Positions 1 through 6,971 of a stretch of DNA of 64,000 nucleotides are shown here, piece by piece (position 1 is the first letter of the stretch; every line of letters begins with the position of its first letter). The DNA comes from VRUE01 sp963748075 (GTDB taxonomy: Bacteria; Actinomycetota; Thermoleophilia; Solirubrobacterales; 70-9), in NCBI GenBank assembly GCA_963748075.1, contig CAVVHQ010000049.1, positions 1-64,000 of the forward strand, given 5' to 3'. Both the position numbers and the translations under genes were made by a program. The notes under the pieces were generated by a model. That model did no database searches. It had not been told where the DNA came from and worked only from the letters and a program-made list of their open reading frames with translations.

Positions 1-53
1 CAACCTCGAGCCCCGGCACGCGCCGCGGCCGATCTGACCAGTGAGCGCAGTTT

Positions 54-71
54 GATACCTTATGAGGTATC
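54..71 (+). promoter_or_regulatory. Inverted-repeat operator abutting the XRE gene
   Basis: A perfect 7-bp inverted repeat, GATACCT-tatg-AGGTATC, ends on the base before the ATG at 72. XRE antitoxins commonly repress their own operon by binding such a palindrome. The position over the initiation region supports autoregulation of this toxin-antitoxin pair. Binding is inferred. Confidence 0.55.
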
Positions 72-398
72 ATGGATACGGAGGAATCGCCGCGGACGCT
101 GCTTCGCAAGGCGCGCCTGGCAGCCGGGCTTTCCCAACGTGACCTGGCGCGGCGGGCACGGACGTCGCAACCGGCGATCGCCCGGTACGAGCGCGGCGTC
201 GCGACGCCGTCATGGGAGACTCTGCAGCGACTTGTCGCGACCTGCGGCCGCCGGCTGACGATCGGCAGCGACATCGCACCCGACCCGCACGACGTCCAGC
301 TCGCGGAGACCCTGCTCGCGCGGACGCCGCTGGAGCGGCTGCGGGCCCTGCACCGCTACGCACGGCTGTATGCGCTTCCTGCGCGGGAGACGCAATGA
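72..398 (+). CDS. XRE-family HTH antitoxin / transcriptional regulator
   Basis: This 108-residue protein has a Cro/C1-type helix-turn-helix at about residues 18-55 (LSQRDLARRA then SQPAIARYERG). The segment after it (LAETLLARTPLERLRALHRYARLY) is common in antitoxins of nucleotidyltransferase toxins. It likely binds the palindrome at 54-71 and represses the operon while neutralising the partner toxin. The stop overlaps the next start (ATGA at 395-398), so the two genes are translationally coupled. The antitoxin frame is intact although the toxin is frameshifted. The pairing is inferred from gene order and family habit. Confidence 0.8.
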   Translation: MDTEESPRTLLRKARLAAGLSQRDLARRARTSQPAIARYERGVATPSWETLQRLVATCGRRLTIGSDIAPDPHDVQLAETLLARTPLERLRALHRYARLYALPARETQ

Positions 399-878
399 CC
401 GGGCTCGACCCGGAGAAGCTTCTGAGGGCCCTGGTCGACCACGAAGTCGAGTTCTGCGTGATCGGGGCCGTGGCGGCGTGGCTGCAGGGCAATCCCTCGG
501 TCACGCTCGACCTGGACGTGATGCCGCGGCGAGATCTCGACAACGCCGATCGCCTCGCCGCGGCGCTCAACGCCCTGTCCGTCCGGCCGCGCGGCGAGGA
601 AACTGCGACCGAGCTAGAGGGCGCCGACTTCCTGGGCTGGAAGATGCAGAGCTTCGACACCGACGCCGGACCGATCGACATCGTCCCCAAGCGCCGCCGC
701 GATCGGTGGCTTCGAGGACGTCGCCACGATCGAGCTGGCGCTCGGCGACCTCTCCGTGCGCGCGATCACGATCGACGAGGTGATCGCCTCGAAGGAGAAG
801 CTCGGCCGTCCCAAGGACACCGCCGCCCTGCCAGTCCTATACGCGACCCGCGAGGCGATTCGCCGGAGGAGACGCTAG
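395..878 (+). pseudogene. Nucleotidyltransferase toxin, frameshifted
   Basis: The first frame, from ATG 395, reads a nucleotidyltransferase fold start: VIGAVAAWLQG followed by TLDLDVMPRRDLDNADRLA. This includes the T-x-D-x-D metal-binding pattern of AbiEii/MNT-like toxins. It continues to DAGPIDIVP near 688. The conserved remainder (GGFEDVATIELALGDLSVRA, then IDEVIASKEKLGRPKD) is in the +1 frame from about 699 and stops at TAG 876-878. One extra base, or two missing, between about 690 and 704 explains this. The toxin is therefore broken, unless the base is a sequencing error. The second half of the TA module begins at the ATGA overlap. Confidence 0.7.
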
Positions 879-900
879 CGGAAGGGCCGGGGCTTCGCCC
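850..900 (+). repeat. Repeat with weak hairpin at the 3' end of TA module 1
   Basis: The block CGAGGCGATTCGCcGG, then AGCG..AAGGGCCGGG, covers the last codons of the nucleotidyltransferase and a short GC hairpin (GGGGC-ttc-GCCC). The same arrangement recurs at 1665-1718 after vapC. It probably supplies a transcription terminator to each module. Confidence 0.45.
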
Positions 901-916
901 AGTTGGACTGTGCATA

Positions 917-926
917 TATGCGCATA
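917..926 (+). promoter_or_regulatory. Palindrome upstream of vapB-like gene
   Basis: The perfect 10-bp palindrome TATGCGCATA lies 17 bp before ATG 944, in an AT-richer patch (TGCATATATGCGCATAGATGC) that stands out from the surroundings. It is a candidate operator for the ribbon-helix-helix antitoxin or the VapBC complex. Confidence 0.45.
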
Positions 927-943
927 GATGCTAAGGTATGTGC

Positions 944-1216
944 ATGTTGAATCGACGCCTTCAGGTGCTGGTTGACGACGAGCGCTTCGAGCTGCTGACC
1001 CGTGAATCCGAGCGGATCGGAGCACCGGTCGGCGAGCTGGTGCGACGGGCGATCGACCACGAGTTCCCGCGCGCCGGCCGGCACGCCCAGCGTCAGCAGG
1101 CAGGTGAGGAACTGCTGACGATGCCACCCCCGCCCGGGGATGGACACGAGCCCGACTGGGAGGATCAAAAACGGGAGATCCTCGACGCTCCGATGCGCGC
1201 CTGGCCGGGCACGTGA
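944..1216 (+). CDS. VapB-like antitoxin (ribbon-helix-helix type)
   Basis: This small protein of about 90 residues starts LNRRLQVLVDDERFELLTRE and continues with GAPVGELVRRAIDHEF. That pattern of a beta strand plus two helices is typical of CopG/RHH antitoxins. The C-terminal part (DWEDQKREILDAPM) would wrap the toxin. ATG 944 is preferred over ATG 938 because AAGG lies seven bases before 944 but only one before 938. Its stop overlaps the GTG of the PIN-domain gene (GTGA), so the two are coupled. The family is recognised by general features rather than strong motifs. Confidence 0.65.
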   Translation: MLNRRLQVLVDDERFELLTRESERIGAPVGELVRRAIDHEFPRAGRHAQRQQAGEELLTMPPPPGDGHEPDWEDQKREILDAPMRAWPGT

Positions 1217-1650
1217 GGCGCTTTCTCTACGACACGTCGATCTTCGTCTACGCTCTCGGCCGCGACCACCCCTACCGGGAGCCGTGCCGTGAGATCGTGC
1301 GCAGGGCGGCGGCCGGCGACCTACAGGGCGAGGCGAGCGCCGACCTGCTTCAAGAGCTGGCGCACCAGCGGACGAGGCGCACCGGGGACCGAGCCGACGC
1401 GGCGAAGGCCGCCCGCAACGTCGCCAAGCTCGCCTGGTGGCACCCGCTCGAACCCGACGACGTCCAGCGGGGAGTCGACCTGTTCGAGACGCACGAGAGC
1501 CTCGGCCCCCGCGACGCCGTCTTCGCGGCGCTCGCGATCAACCGCGGGATCGACGCCATTCTCGCCACCGACCGAGCCTTCGACGAAGTCGCCGGCCTGG
1601 AGCGAATCGACCCAGCCGACGAACGCGCTGTGGCCGCGCTGATCGGCTGA
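1213..1650 (+). CDS. vapC: VapC-like PIN-domain ribonuclease toxin
   Basis: This 145-residue PIN domain has the acidic metal site visible: D7 (YDTSIF), E48 (LLQELAHQR), D101 (GPRDAVFAALA) and D120 (ILATDRAF). VapC toxins cleave RNA, often tRNA, when the antitoxin is degraded. The GTG start at 1213 sits inside the antitoxin's stop, which fixes the start and implies translational coupling. A GC hairpin terminator follows at 1697. All four acidic positions are present, so it should be active. The RNA target cannot be told from sequence. Confidence 0.85.
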   Translation: MRRFLYDTSIFVYALGRDHPYREPCREIVRRAAAGDLQGEASADLLQELAHQRTRRTGDRADAAKAARNVAKLAWWHPLEPDDVQRGVDLFETHESLGPRDAVFAALAINRGIDAILATDRAFDEVAGLERIDPADERAVAALIG

Positions 1651-1696
1651 ACCCGCGCCACCCCCGAGGCGATTCGCTGGCGAAGCGCTATCGAAA

Positions 1697-1718
1697 GGGC
1701 CGGGCGAACGCCCGGCCC
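1697..1718. terminator. Terminator hairpin between vapC and repeat protein gene
   Basis: A 9-bp stem, GGGCCGGGC-gaac-GCCCGGCCC, lies between two convergent genes and could stop transcription from both sides. There is no strong T-run. It forms the right end of a block resembling 850-900. Confidence 0.6.
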
Positions 1719-1744
1719 TCCCCATCAGAACTGATCTCTAACTA

Positions 1745-2348
1745 CTATTCCTGAAGGCAGTACGCGTCGACGAAGAACGTCTTCTCTGCGGCCGTGTCGT
1801 TGTTGCCTCTGCCGATCGCGGTGTTGCCGACGATCTGGACGTAGTTGGTCTCAAGGTTGTCTTCGCTGGCGCTCCAGTGCGTTCCGGCGCTGATTATCCG
1901 CTCACCGCTGAGGCAGCTCACGTTCGTGGCGTTGGACGTACCAGCGTTGATCGCCACGCTGTTGGTCCTGGTGACCAGGCCCTTGAGCTGAGACGCCCCT
2001 ACCGAGCTCGGCGTCAGCTTCGCCTGGCTCACCGCCAAGTTGGCGAGTTTGCCGGTAGTCACCGCATCGTCTTGGAGTTTGTCCGTCGAGACGATGCCGT
2101 TGCGGAGCCGGTCGCTAGCGATCGCGTTCTTGGCGATCCTCCCAGCCTTCACGGCTTCGAGGTTGATTTTCCCCGGGTAGACGGAGTTCCGGGCGAGGAT
2201 GCCGCGGGTGACCGAGTTCCTCTTCAGCTCCCTGGTGCCGATGCTGTTCCTAGCGAGAGGCGAAGGCCGTGCCTCCGCCGAGCACGAGGAAGACGGCGAT
2301 CGACGACATCGCGTTCGCGTACGTGAGCCGCTTGCGTATCTGGTTCAC
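1745..2348 (-). pseudogene. Secreted/anchored repeat protein, frameshifted near its N-terminus
   Basis: From GTG 2348, preceded by a strong AAGGAGGT site, the N-terminus reads NQIRKRLTYANAMSSIAVF and then LVLGGGTAFA, a membrane or signal segment. Translation then hits TAG. The continuation (LARNSIGTRELKRNSVTRGI) is in another frame from about 2258 and runs to TAG 1745. The body has short repeats of the N-S/A-V-x-T-x-K/R-L type. It ends in a Cys-flanked beta-rich domain from CLSGERIISAG to YCLQE. One extra base at about 2257-2262 breaks it. Paralogues are at 2514-3269 (more damaged) and 6330-6869 (intact). Function is unknown; cell-surface location is inferred. Confidence 0.65.
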
Positions 2349-2430
2349 GAGCTACCTCCTTGATCGAGTATTGGGCGCTAGCTGGATGAAACCCGGGCCA
2401 CGCCGGAGAGCTTCGGCTCGGCCGTACGAA

Positions 2431-2452
2431 GGGCCGGGCTTTCGCCCGGCCC
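2431..2452. terminator. Terminator hairpin between the two repeat-protein genes
   Basis: The stem GGGCCGGGC-tttc-GCCCGGCCC is followed on the + strand by TTTCT. It is nearly identical to the hairpin at 1697-1718. It lies downstream of the 2514-3269 gene on the minus strand and upstream of the next paralogue, so it probably separates the two units. Confidence 0.6.
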
Positions 2453-2513
2453 TTTCTGTGGTCGAACCCCGACCTCGGAGCCGCCGACGTCGCGGCCAAG
2501 TAGTCAGCTGCGA

Positions 2514-3269
2514 CTATTGGGCCAGGCAGACCGCCGTCGCGAAGATGGTGTGGGGATTAGCGCCGTCATAGTTATGGGCGACCCCGATCCAGCCGTTCCC
2601 GGCCTGGAACGACTCCACGTTGGCGACCAGGAAGCTGTTCGCTCCGCCGCCACCGCTCAGCACCCTCGTGCCGGCCGGGCAGGTTACGACCACCGAGTTG
2701 TTCCCGTTGGCCACGATGGCTGCGCTTGCGCTGACGGACTGCGTCGTGTTGGCCAGGTCGGCCGCCCTGACTTCGCCGTTGCCGATTTTCGTGGTGCTCA
2801 CCGAGTTATTGCCGAGTTTCGCGTTGGTCACGGCTTCGTTGGCGATTTTCGGCGTTGGTCACGGCGTTGTTGGCGATTTTGCCGTTGGTCACCGCGTTGT
2901 TGGCGATTTTGCCGGTGGTCACCGCGTTGTTGGCGATCTTTTCGTTGGTGACGGCTTCTTTGGCGATCTGTCGGTGGTCACCGCGAGGGCGGCGATTTTG
3001 TCGGTGAGGATCGAGCCGGCGGCGATGTTGATCGACGTCACCGCGTTTTCGCGAATCCGGTTGGTGGTCACCGAGTTTTTCGCCAGCTTGCCGGCCTTGA
3101 CCGCTTCCGGCACCGATTTTGCCGACCTTGACGGCGTTCCGCTTCAGCTGCGCGGTGCCGACGGTGTTCTTGCCGAGGGCGGCGAAGGCGGTGCCGCCGC
3201 CGAGGACGAAGAAGACGGCGATCGACGACATCACGTTTGCGTACGTGAGCCGCTTGCGTACTGTTTCAC
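2514..3269 (-). pseudogene. Degraded repeat protein with several frameshifts
   Basis: This is a paralogue of 1745-2348 with the N-terminal segment VRKRLTYANVMSSIAVFFVL, then GTAFAALGKNTVGTAQLKRN. A long run of KIANNAVTxx repeats follows, and the C-terminal domain runs from CPAGTRVLSGGGG to FATAVCLAQ. The reading frame breaks at least four times: near 3262 (the GTG at 3269 is out of frame with VRKRL), near 3108-3114, near 2970 (AGATC where AAGATC is expected) and near 2850 (an extra base before AAAATC). Such density suggests decay, or repeat-induced slippage or assembly error. It probably encoded a secreted beta-solenoid-like surface protein; function is unknown. Confidence 0.65.
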
Positions 3270-3377
3270 GAAGCTCTCCTTTGATCGAGTAGCGCGGGAG
3301 GAGAGCGATGTCGGACGAGCCCTCCTGTCCCCGGATTTCTCCAATCCCGGACTGGCGGGATGGCGCCACGATCGCAC

Positions 3378-3407
3378 GCCGGACCGGCCCAGTCAAGCCG
3401 GTCCGGC
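3378..3407. terminator. GC hairpin downstream of phosphotransferase gene
   Basis: A perfect 11-bp stem, GCCGGACCGGC with loop ccagtcaa and arm GCCGGTCCGGC, lies 32 bp past the stop of the minus-strand phosphotransferase. There is no T-run, so it may act as a pause or factor-assisted terminator. Confidence 0.5.
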
Positions 3408-3438
3408 CGATTGGCCGTGTCGAGGGCGCCGCGCCGGC

Positions 3439-4471
3439 TCAGCCCCGCCGCTCCGCCTCGTCGGCCGCCTCGGCGAGGCGCTCGACCAGGCGGGCGAACT
3501 GCTGGATGCCCGGGTCGACCTCGCCGTACTGGCCGGCCGCGTAGCGCGCGTAGACGCCCTCGAGGATGATCGCCAGCTTCCAGTAGCCGAGGGCGACGAA
3601 GAAGTCGAGCTGGGAGAGGTCGCGACCGGAGCGCTCGGCGTAGCGGTCGCGCAGCTCCTCGCGGGTGGGGAAGCCCGGCGCCAGGTTCGCCGGCTGGCCG
3701 AGGGCGATCGTCTCCTCGCCGCGCTCGGGCCAGTAGACCATCAGCAGGCCGACGTCGGCGAGCGGGTCGCCGAGCGTGCACAGCTCCCAGTCGACCACCG
3801 CCGCCACCTCCCCCTGCGGGGTGAGGATCATGTTGTCGAGCCGGTAGTCGCCGTGGACGATCGTCGCCGGCCCCTGCGCGGGGATGCGCGCCGCCAGCCG
3901 CTCGTGCACGGCGTCGATCGCCGCCAGCTCGCGGGTCTTCGACTTCTCCCACTGCCCCTGCCAGCGACGAAGCTGGCGGGCGACGTAGTCCTCCTTGCGG
4001 CCGAGGTCGCCGAGCCCGACCGCGTCGGGGTCGACCGCGTGGATCGCGGCCAGCGTGTCGGCGACCCGCTCGCCGATCGCCCGCCGGCTCGGCCTCGTCG
4101 GGGAACGCCTCCGCCTCGGCGATGCCGCGCAGGACCGGCCCCTCGACGAACTCCATCACGTAGAACGGCGCTCCGTTCACCTCTTCGTCCTCGCAGAGAC
4201 CGACGACCGGCGCCACCGGCACCTCGGTCGGCGCCAGCGCCGAGACCACCCTGTGCTCGCGCGCCATGTCGTGCGCCGAGCCGAGCCGCTTGCCGAGCGG
4301 CGGCCGCCGCAGCGCCCAGCGGTGCCCGGAGGCGTCGGTGACGCGGTAGGTGAGGTTCGAGTGTCCGCCGGAGATCCGCTCGAAGCGCAGCGGCGGCTCC
4401 GCCCCGTCGACCTGCGCGGCGAACCAGGCCTCGACCCCGGCCCGGTCGATTCCCTCCGGCGCGCCAGTCAT
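3439..4471 (-). pseudogene. Phosphotransferase-family (APH-fold) protein, frameshifted
   Basis: The N-terminal half shows FERISGGHSNLTYRVTD (nucleotide-binding loop) and PFYVMEFVEGPVLRG. The C-terminal half shows the Brenner motif HGDYRLDNMIL and VVDWELCTLGDPLADVGLL. These are the hallmarks of the phosphotransferase family related to the ACAD10/11 kinase domain, which acts in acyl-CoA catabolism rather than antibiotic resistance. The two halves are in different frames. An extra C at about 4084-4087 (GAG-C-CGG-CGG) separates DEAE from RRAIGERVADTLAAIHAVD. Correcting it gives a normal full-length protein of about 340 residues. Start ATG 4471 overlaps a short upstream frame (TGATG). Confidence 0.7.
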
Positions 4472-4476
4472 CACCG

Positions 4477-4535
4477 GATCGCGCTTCGCTGAATCGCGGA
4501 GAACCAGAGATGCACGCTCAATCGCTCCGCGCTCG
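4477..4535 (-). repeat. Leader repeat F, copy 1 (before phosphotransferase)
   Basis: Read on the minus strand, this repeat runs from AGCGCGGAGCGA through GCGTGCATCTCTGGTTC to CAGCGAAGCGCGA. It ends directly before the phosphotransferase start. Related copies precede the starts at 34868, 48196 and 56572. Here the ATG seen in the other copies is TCG. A short frame ending TGATG still overlaps the gene start. Confidence 0.6.
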
Positions 4536-4570
4536 AGCCGTTCGCGCTGCCTGTAGCCTCGTCGGCCATC

Positions 4571-5869
4571 ATGAGGTTTCGCGCTTCGCGCGCATCCCGG
4601 CAAGCATATTCCCGACGGCGGTTCAGGCTGAGTCAGTCGCTTGCCAACCGGCTGACGATCGGCTTCGCGATCGGCTTCGCGGTGCTCACCGGCCTTGCGG
4701 TGATCGGCGTCGCCCGCTTCATCCAGCAGCGCCAGGACTTCGAGGACGCCACCGCCCGCTCCTACCAAAGTGAGATCCAGGCCCGCAACCGGCTCTCGCA
4801 GGGCCGCAACCCGGTCGCGGCCCGCGCGACGATCCTCGCCCAGCAGCGCCGCCGGCAGTCGCTCCGCGACGAGATCTCCAACCAGACCCGAGACACGGCG
4901 CTGCTGGTCGGCGCCGGGCTGATCGCCGGGCTGACCGGGGCGGCACTGCTGTTCAACGGGCTGATCTCCTCGATGCGGCGCCCGCTCGAGGACCTGGTCG
5001 CCGCCTCCGAACGGCTCGCCGCCGGCGACCTCGACGCCCGGGTCGAGGTCGGCGGCCTCTCCGAGACGGCCTCTCTCGGTCGCGCCTTCAACGAGATGGC
5101 CGAGGAGCTGCAGCGCCGGACCGGCGAACGCGACCAGCTCGACCGGATGAAAGACGAGTTCGTGCTGACCGCCTCGCACGAGCTGCGCAGCCCGCTGACC
5201 TCGGTGCAGGGGTTCGCCGAGCTGCTGATGATGGAGCGCGACAACCTCACTCCGGAGCAGGCGGAGACGGTCGAGGTCATCCTCGACAACAGCCGCCACC
5301 TGGTCCGCCTGCTCAACGACCTGCTCGACCTCGCCCGCAGCGACGCCGGCCAGCTGAGGATCGAGCCGGAGCCGACCGAGGTGGAGACGCTGGTCGAGGA
5401 CGCGGAGCGCGCGATGCGAAGCCAGATCGAAGCGCGGGGGCAGACGCTGAGCGAGGAGATCGAGCCCGGCCTGCCCACTGTCAGCGCCGATCGCGACCGG
5501 ATCCGCCAAGTAATGGTGAATCTGCTTACGAACGCGAATGAGTATTGCCCGGAAGGAGCGGCAATCCGGGTGAAGGCGACCCGGGTGGACGCCGAAGTTG
5601 AGATAGCGGTGATCGACGACGGACCCGGAATCCCGAGAGACCAGCTCGCGCACATCTTCGAGCGCTTCAGCCGCGGCGACGCCGGCCTCACCCAGCGGGT
5701 CGGCGGCACCGGCCTCGGCCTCGCGATCTCCAAATCCCTGGTCGAGCTGCACGGCGGCACGATCGCCGCCCAGTCGACGCCGGGCGAGGGCTCCACCTTC
5801 GGCTTCCGCCTGCCGGCGATCGGCTCGCCGAACCCGACCGAGGCGGATCGCTCCGGGGCGCAGGCATGA
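4571..5869 (+). CDS. HAMP-domain membrane sensor histidine kinase
   Basis: This 432-residue kinase has a first membrane segment near residues 25-48 (LTIGFAIGFAVLTGLAVIG) and a short extracytoplasmic loop of about 60 residues. A second membrane segment (ALLVGAGLIAGLTGAALLF) is followed by a HAMP linker and a HisKA domain with the phospho-acceptor His in TASHELRSPLTS. The HATPase_c domain has its N-box (NLLTNANEYCPEG), G1 (DDGPGIP) and G2 (GGTGLGLAIS). It probably phosphorylates the receiver encoded next, whose start overlaps its stop at 5866-5869. The ligand is unknown, and the short sensor loop suggests a membrane or small-molecule cue. Confidence 0.88.
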   Translation: MRFRASRASRQAYSRRRFRLSQSLANRLTIGFAIGFAVLTGLAVIGVARFIQQRQDFEDATARSYQSEIQARNRLSQGRNPVAARATILAQQRRRQSLRDEISNQTRDTALLVGAGLIAGLTGAALLFNGLISSMRRPLEDLVAASERLAAGDLDARVEVGGLSETASLGRAFNEMAEELQRRTGERDQLDRMKDEFVLTASHELRSPLTSVQGFAELLMMERDNLTPEQAETVEVILDNSRHLVRLLNDLLDLARSDAGQLRIEPEPTEVETLVEDAERAMRSQIEARGQTLSEEIEPGLPTVSADRDRIRQVMVNLLTNANEYCPEGAAIRVKATRVDAEVEIAVIDDGPGIPRDQLAHIFERFSRGDAGLTQRVGGTGLGLAISKSLVELHGGTIAAQSTPGEGSTFGFRLPAIGSPNPTEADRSGAQA

Positions 5870-6234
5870 TGGCGAAGATCCTCGTAGCCGACGACTCCGC
5901 GACGATCCTGCTTCTCCTCCGGACTCGGCTCGAGATGGAGGGCCACGAGGTCGAGACGGCCAGCGACGGACAGGGGGTGCTCGACGCCCTGAGCGCAGGC
6001 GGACCTCAGCCCGACCTGCTGCTGCTCGACGCGATGATGCCGCGCATCTCGGGAATCGACGCGCTGCGCCAGCTGCGCGCCGCCGGCGTCGAGACCCCCG
6101 CGCTGATCGTCACCGCCCACCAGGACAAGATGGACGCCGGCCCCCCGGACGACCTCGGCATAGGCGGCTACGTCTCGAAGCCGGTCGACTTCGATGCGCT
6201 CTTCGCGCGGATCGCCGAGCTGACGAGCGGCTAA
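5866..6234 (+). CDS. Single-domain response regulator
   Basis: This 122-residue receiver domain alone has the acidic pocket D9-D10, phospho-acceptor D55 (LLLLDAMMPRISG), a conserved Thr (LIVTAHQD) and Lys (VSKPVDFDAL). It has no output domain, so it should act by protein contact, as CheY- or Spo0F-like regulators do. It overlaps the histidine kinase stop by four bases and is its obvious partner. The C-terminus ends at TAA 6232-6234, immediately before a palindromic repeat that may terminate the operon. Confidence 0.88.
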   Translation: MMAKILVADDSATILLLLRTRLEMEGHEVETASDGQGVLDALSAGGPQPDLLLLDAMMPRISGIDALRQLRAAGVETPALIVTAHQDKMDAGPPDDLGIGGYVSKPVDFDALFARIAELTSG

Positions 6235-6308
6235 GCGCGTGGGTCCTGTCGCGGGGCAGGAAACCCAGCCCTCCCGGGCGGGGAATCCTGCCCCACGCCA
6301 CCCACGCG
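6235..6308. repeat. Palindromic repeat A, copy A1
   Basis: This 74-bp element follows the response regulator stop. Its ends are GCGTGGGTCCTGTCGCGGGG and CCCCACGCCACCCACGC, and the core contains GGCAGGA/TCCTGCC arms. It shares the signature GGGTCCTGTCG with copies at 11903, 23866, 27671, 33221 (inverted) and 44624 (inverted). It may also serve as a terminator here. Confidence 0.7.
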
Positions 6309-6329
6309 ACCAGGGTCGCGCAGCTGACG

Positions 6330-6869
6330 TCAGCCGATCGTTTTCACCGCCGTGCAGATCGCGGTGATGGTCATGACGACGCCGTCCTTCCCCGCGAATC
6401 CGGTTGCCCCCCATCCGATCCGGGTGGCGCTGGGACCGCTGTCGTTGACGAACGCGGATTCCTCGTTGCTCAGGCTCACACCGCCGCCGATCACGAAGGT
6501 GCCGGGGGGGCAGCCGGCGAAGCCCGCGGTCCCGGCCGCGGCTCCTTTCGACAGGGCTACCGGGGCCACCGCGTAGTACACGGCCCCCAGGCTGCCGGCG
6601 ACGACGCCTTTGAGCGTGCTCTCGTTGACCTGTTTGCCGGTGAGCGAGTTCGGCTTGACCTTGCCGGCGGTGACCGCCGTCGACTTGAGCTGCTTGGTGG
6701 CCACCGAGCTCGCCTTCAGCCGGTTGCCGGGGATCGAGCTGGGCTTGATCTTCTGGCCGTTGATCTTCCCGCCCTTCCCGGCGGCGTAGACGGAGCCGCC
6801 GAGCGCCACGAACAGCGCAATGAGGGCAATGGCGTTGGAGAAGCTGATCGCGTTCCTGATTCGGGTCAT
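6330..6869 (-). CDS. Secreted repeat protein (intact paralogue)
   Basis: This 179-residue protein has an N-terminal hydrophobic segment (AISFSNAIALIALFVALGG). Repeats of about 12 residues follow (IKPSSIPGNRLKASSVATKQ, then LKSTAVTAGKVKPNSLTGKQ). The C-terminal domain has paired cysteines (FAGCPPGTFVIGGGVSLSN ... ITAICTAVK). A clear AAGGAG precedes ATG 6869. It is the only undamaged member of the three-gene family in this window. The repeats resemble short beta-solenoid turns. Export and surface attachment are inferred, and no enzymatic motif is visible. The spacing from the family members near 2-3 kb suggests duplication. Confidence 0.65.
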   Translation of the reverse strand: MTRIRNAISFSNAIALIALFVALGGSVYAAGKGGKINGQKIKPSSIPGNRLKASSVATKQLKSTAVTAGKVKPNSLTGKQVNESTLKGVVAGSLGAVYYAVAPVALSKGAAAGTAGFAGCPPGTFVIGGGVSLSNEESAFVNDSGPSATRIGWGATGFAGKDGVVMTITAICTAVKTIG

Positions 6870-6971
6870 TCCTACTCCTTGATGTCGGTTACAGACCGGT
6901 GAATCCGCCGATGACCCTAATGCGCCAACTAGATTTTTTCTTTGCGCACTAAGAAACCAGCGTGTTTACGC

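Noticed and set aside
2840..2960. CRISPR-like array of repeated GTTGTTGGCGATTTTGCCG units
   Set aside because: The repeats are about 36 bp or less, without unique spacers. They are explained by codons of the KIANNAVTxx protein repeats.
4571..6234. Hybrid or phosphorelay system with other kinases in the window
   Set aside because: The receiver and kinase overlap each other and need no other partner. No Hpt domain is seen.
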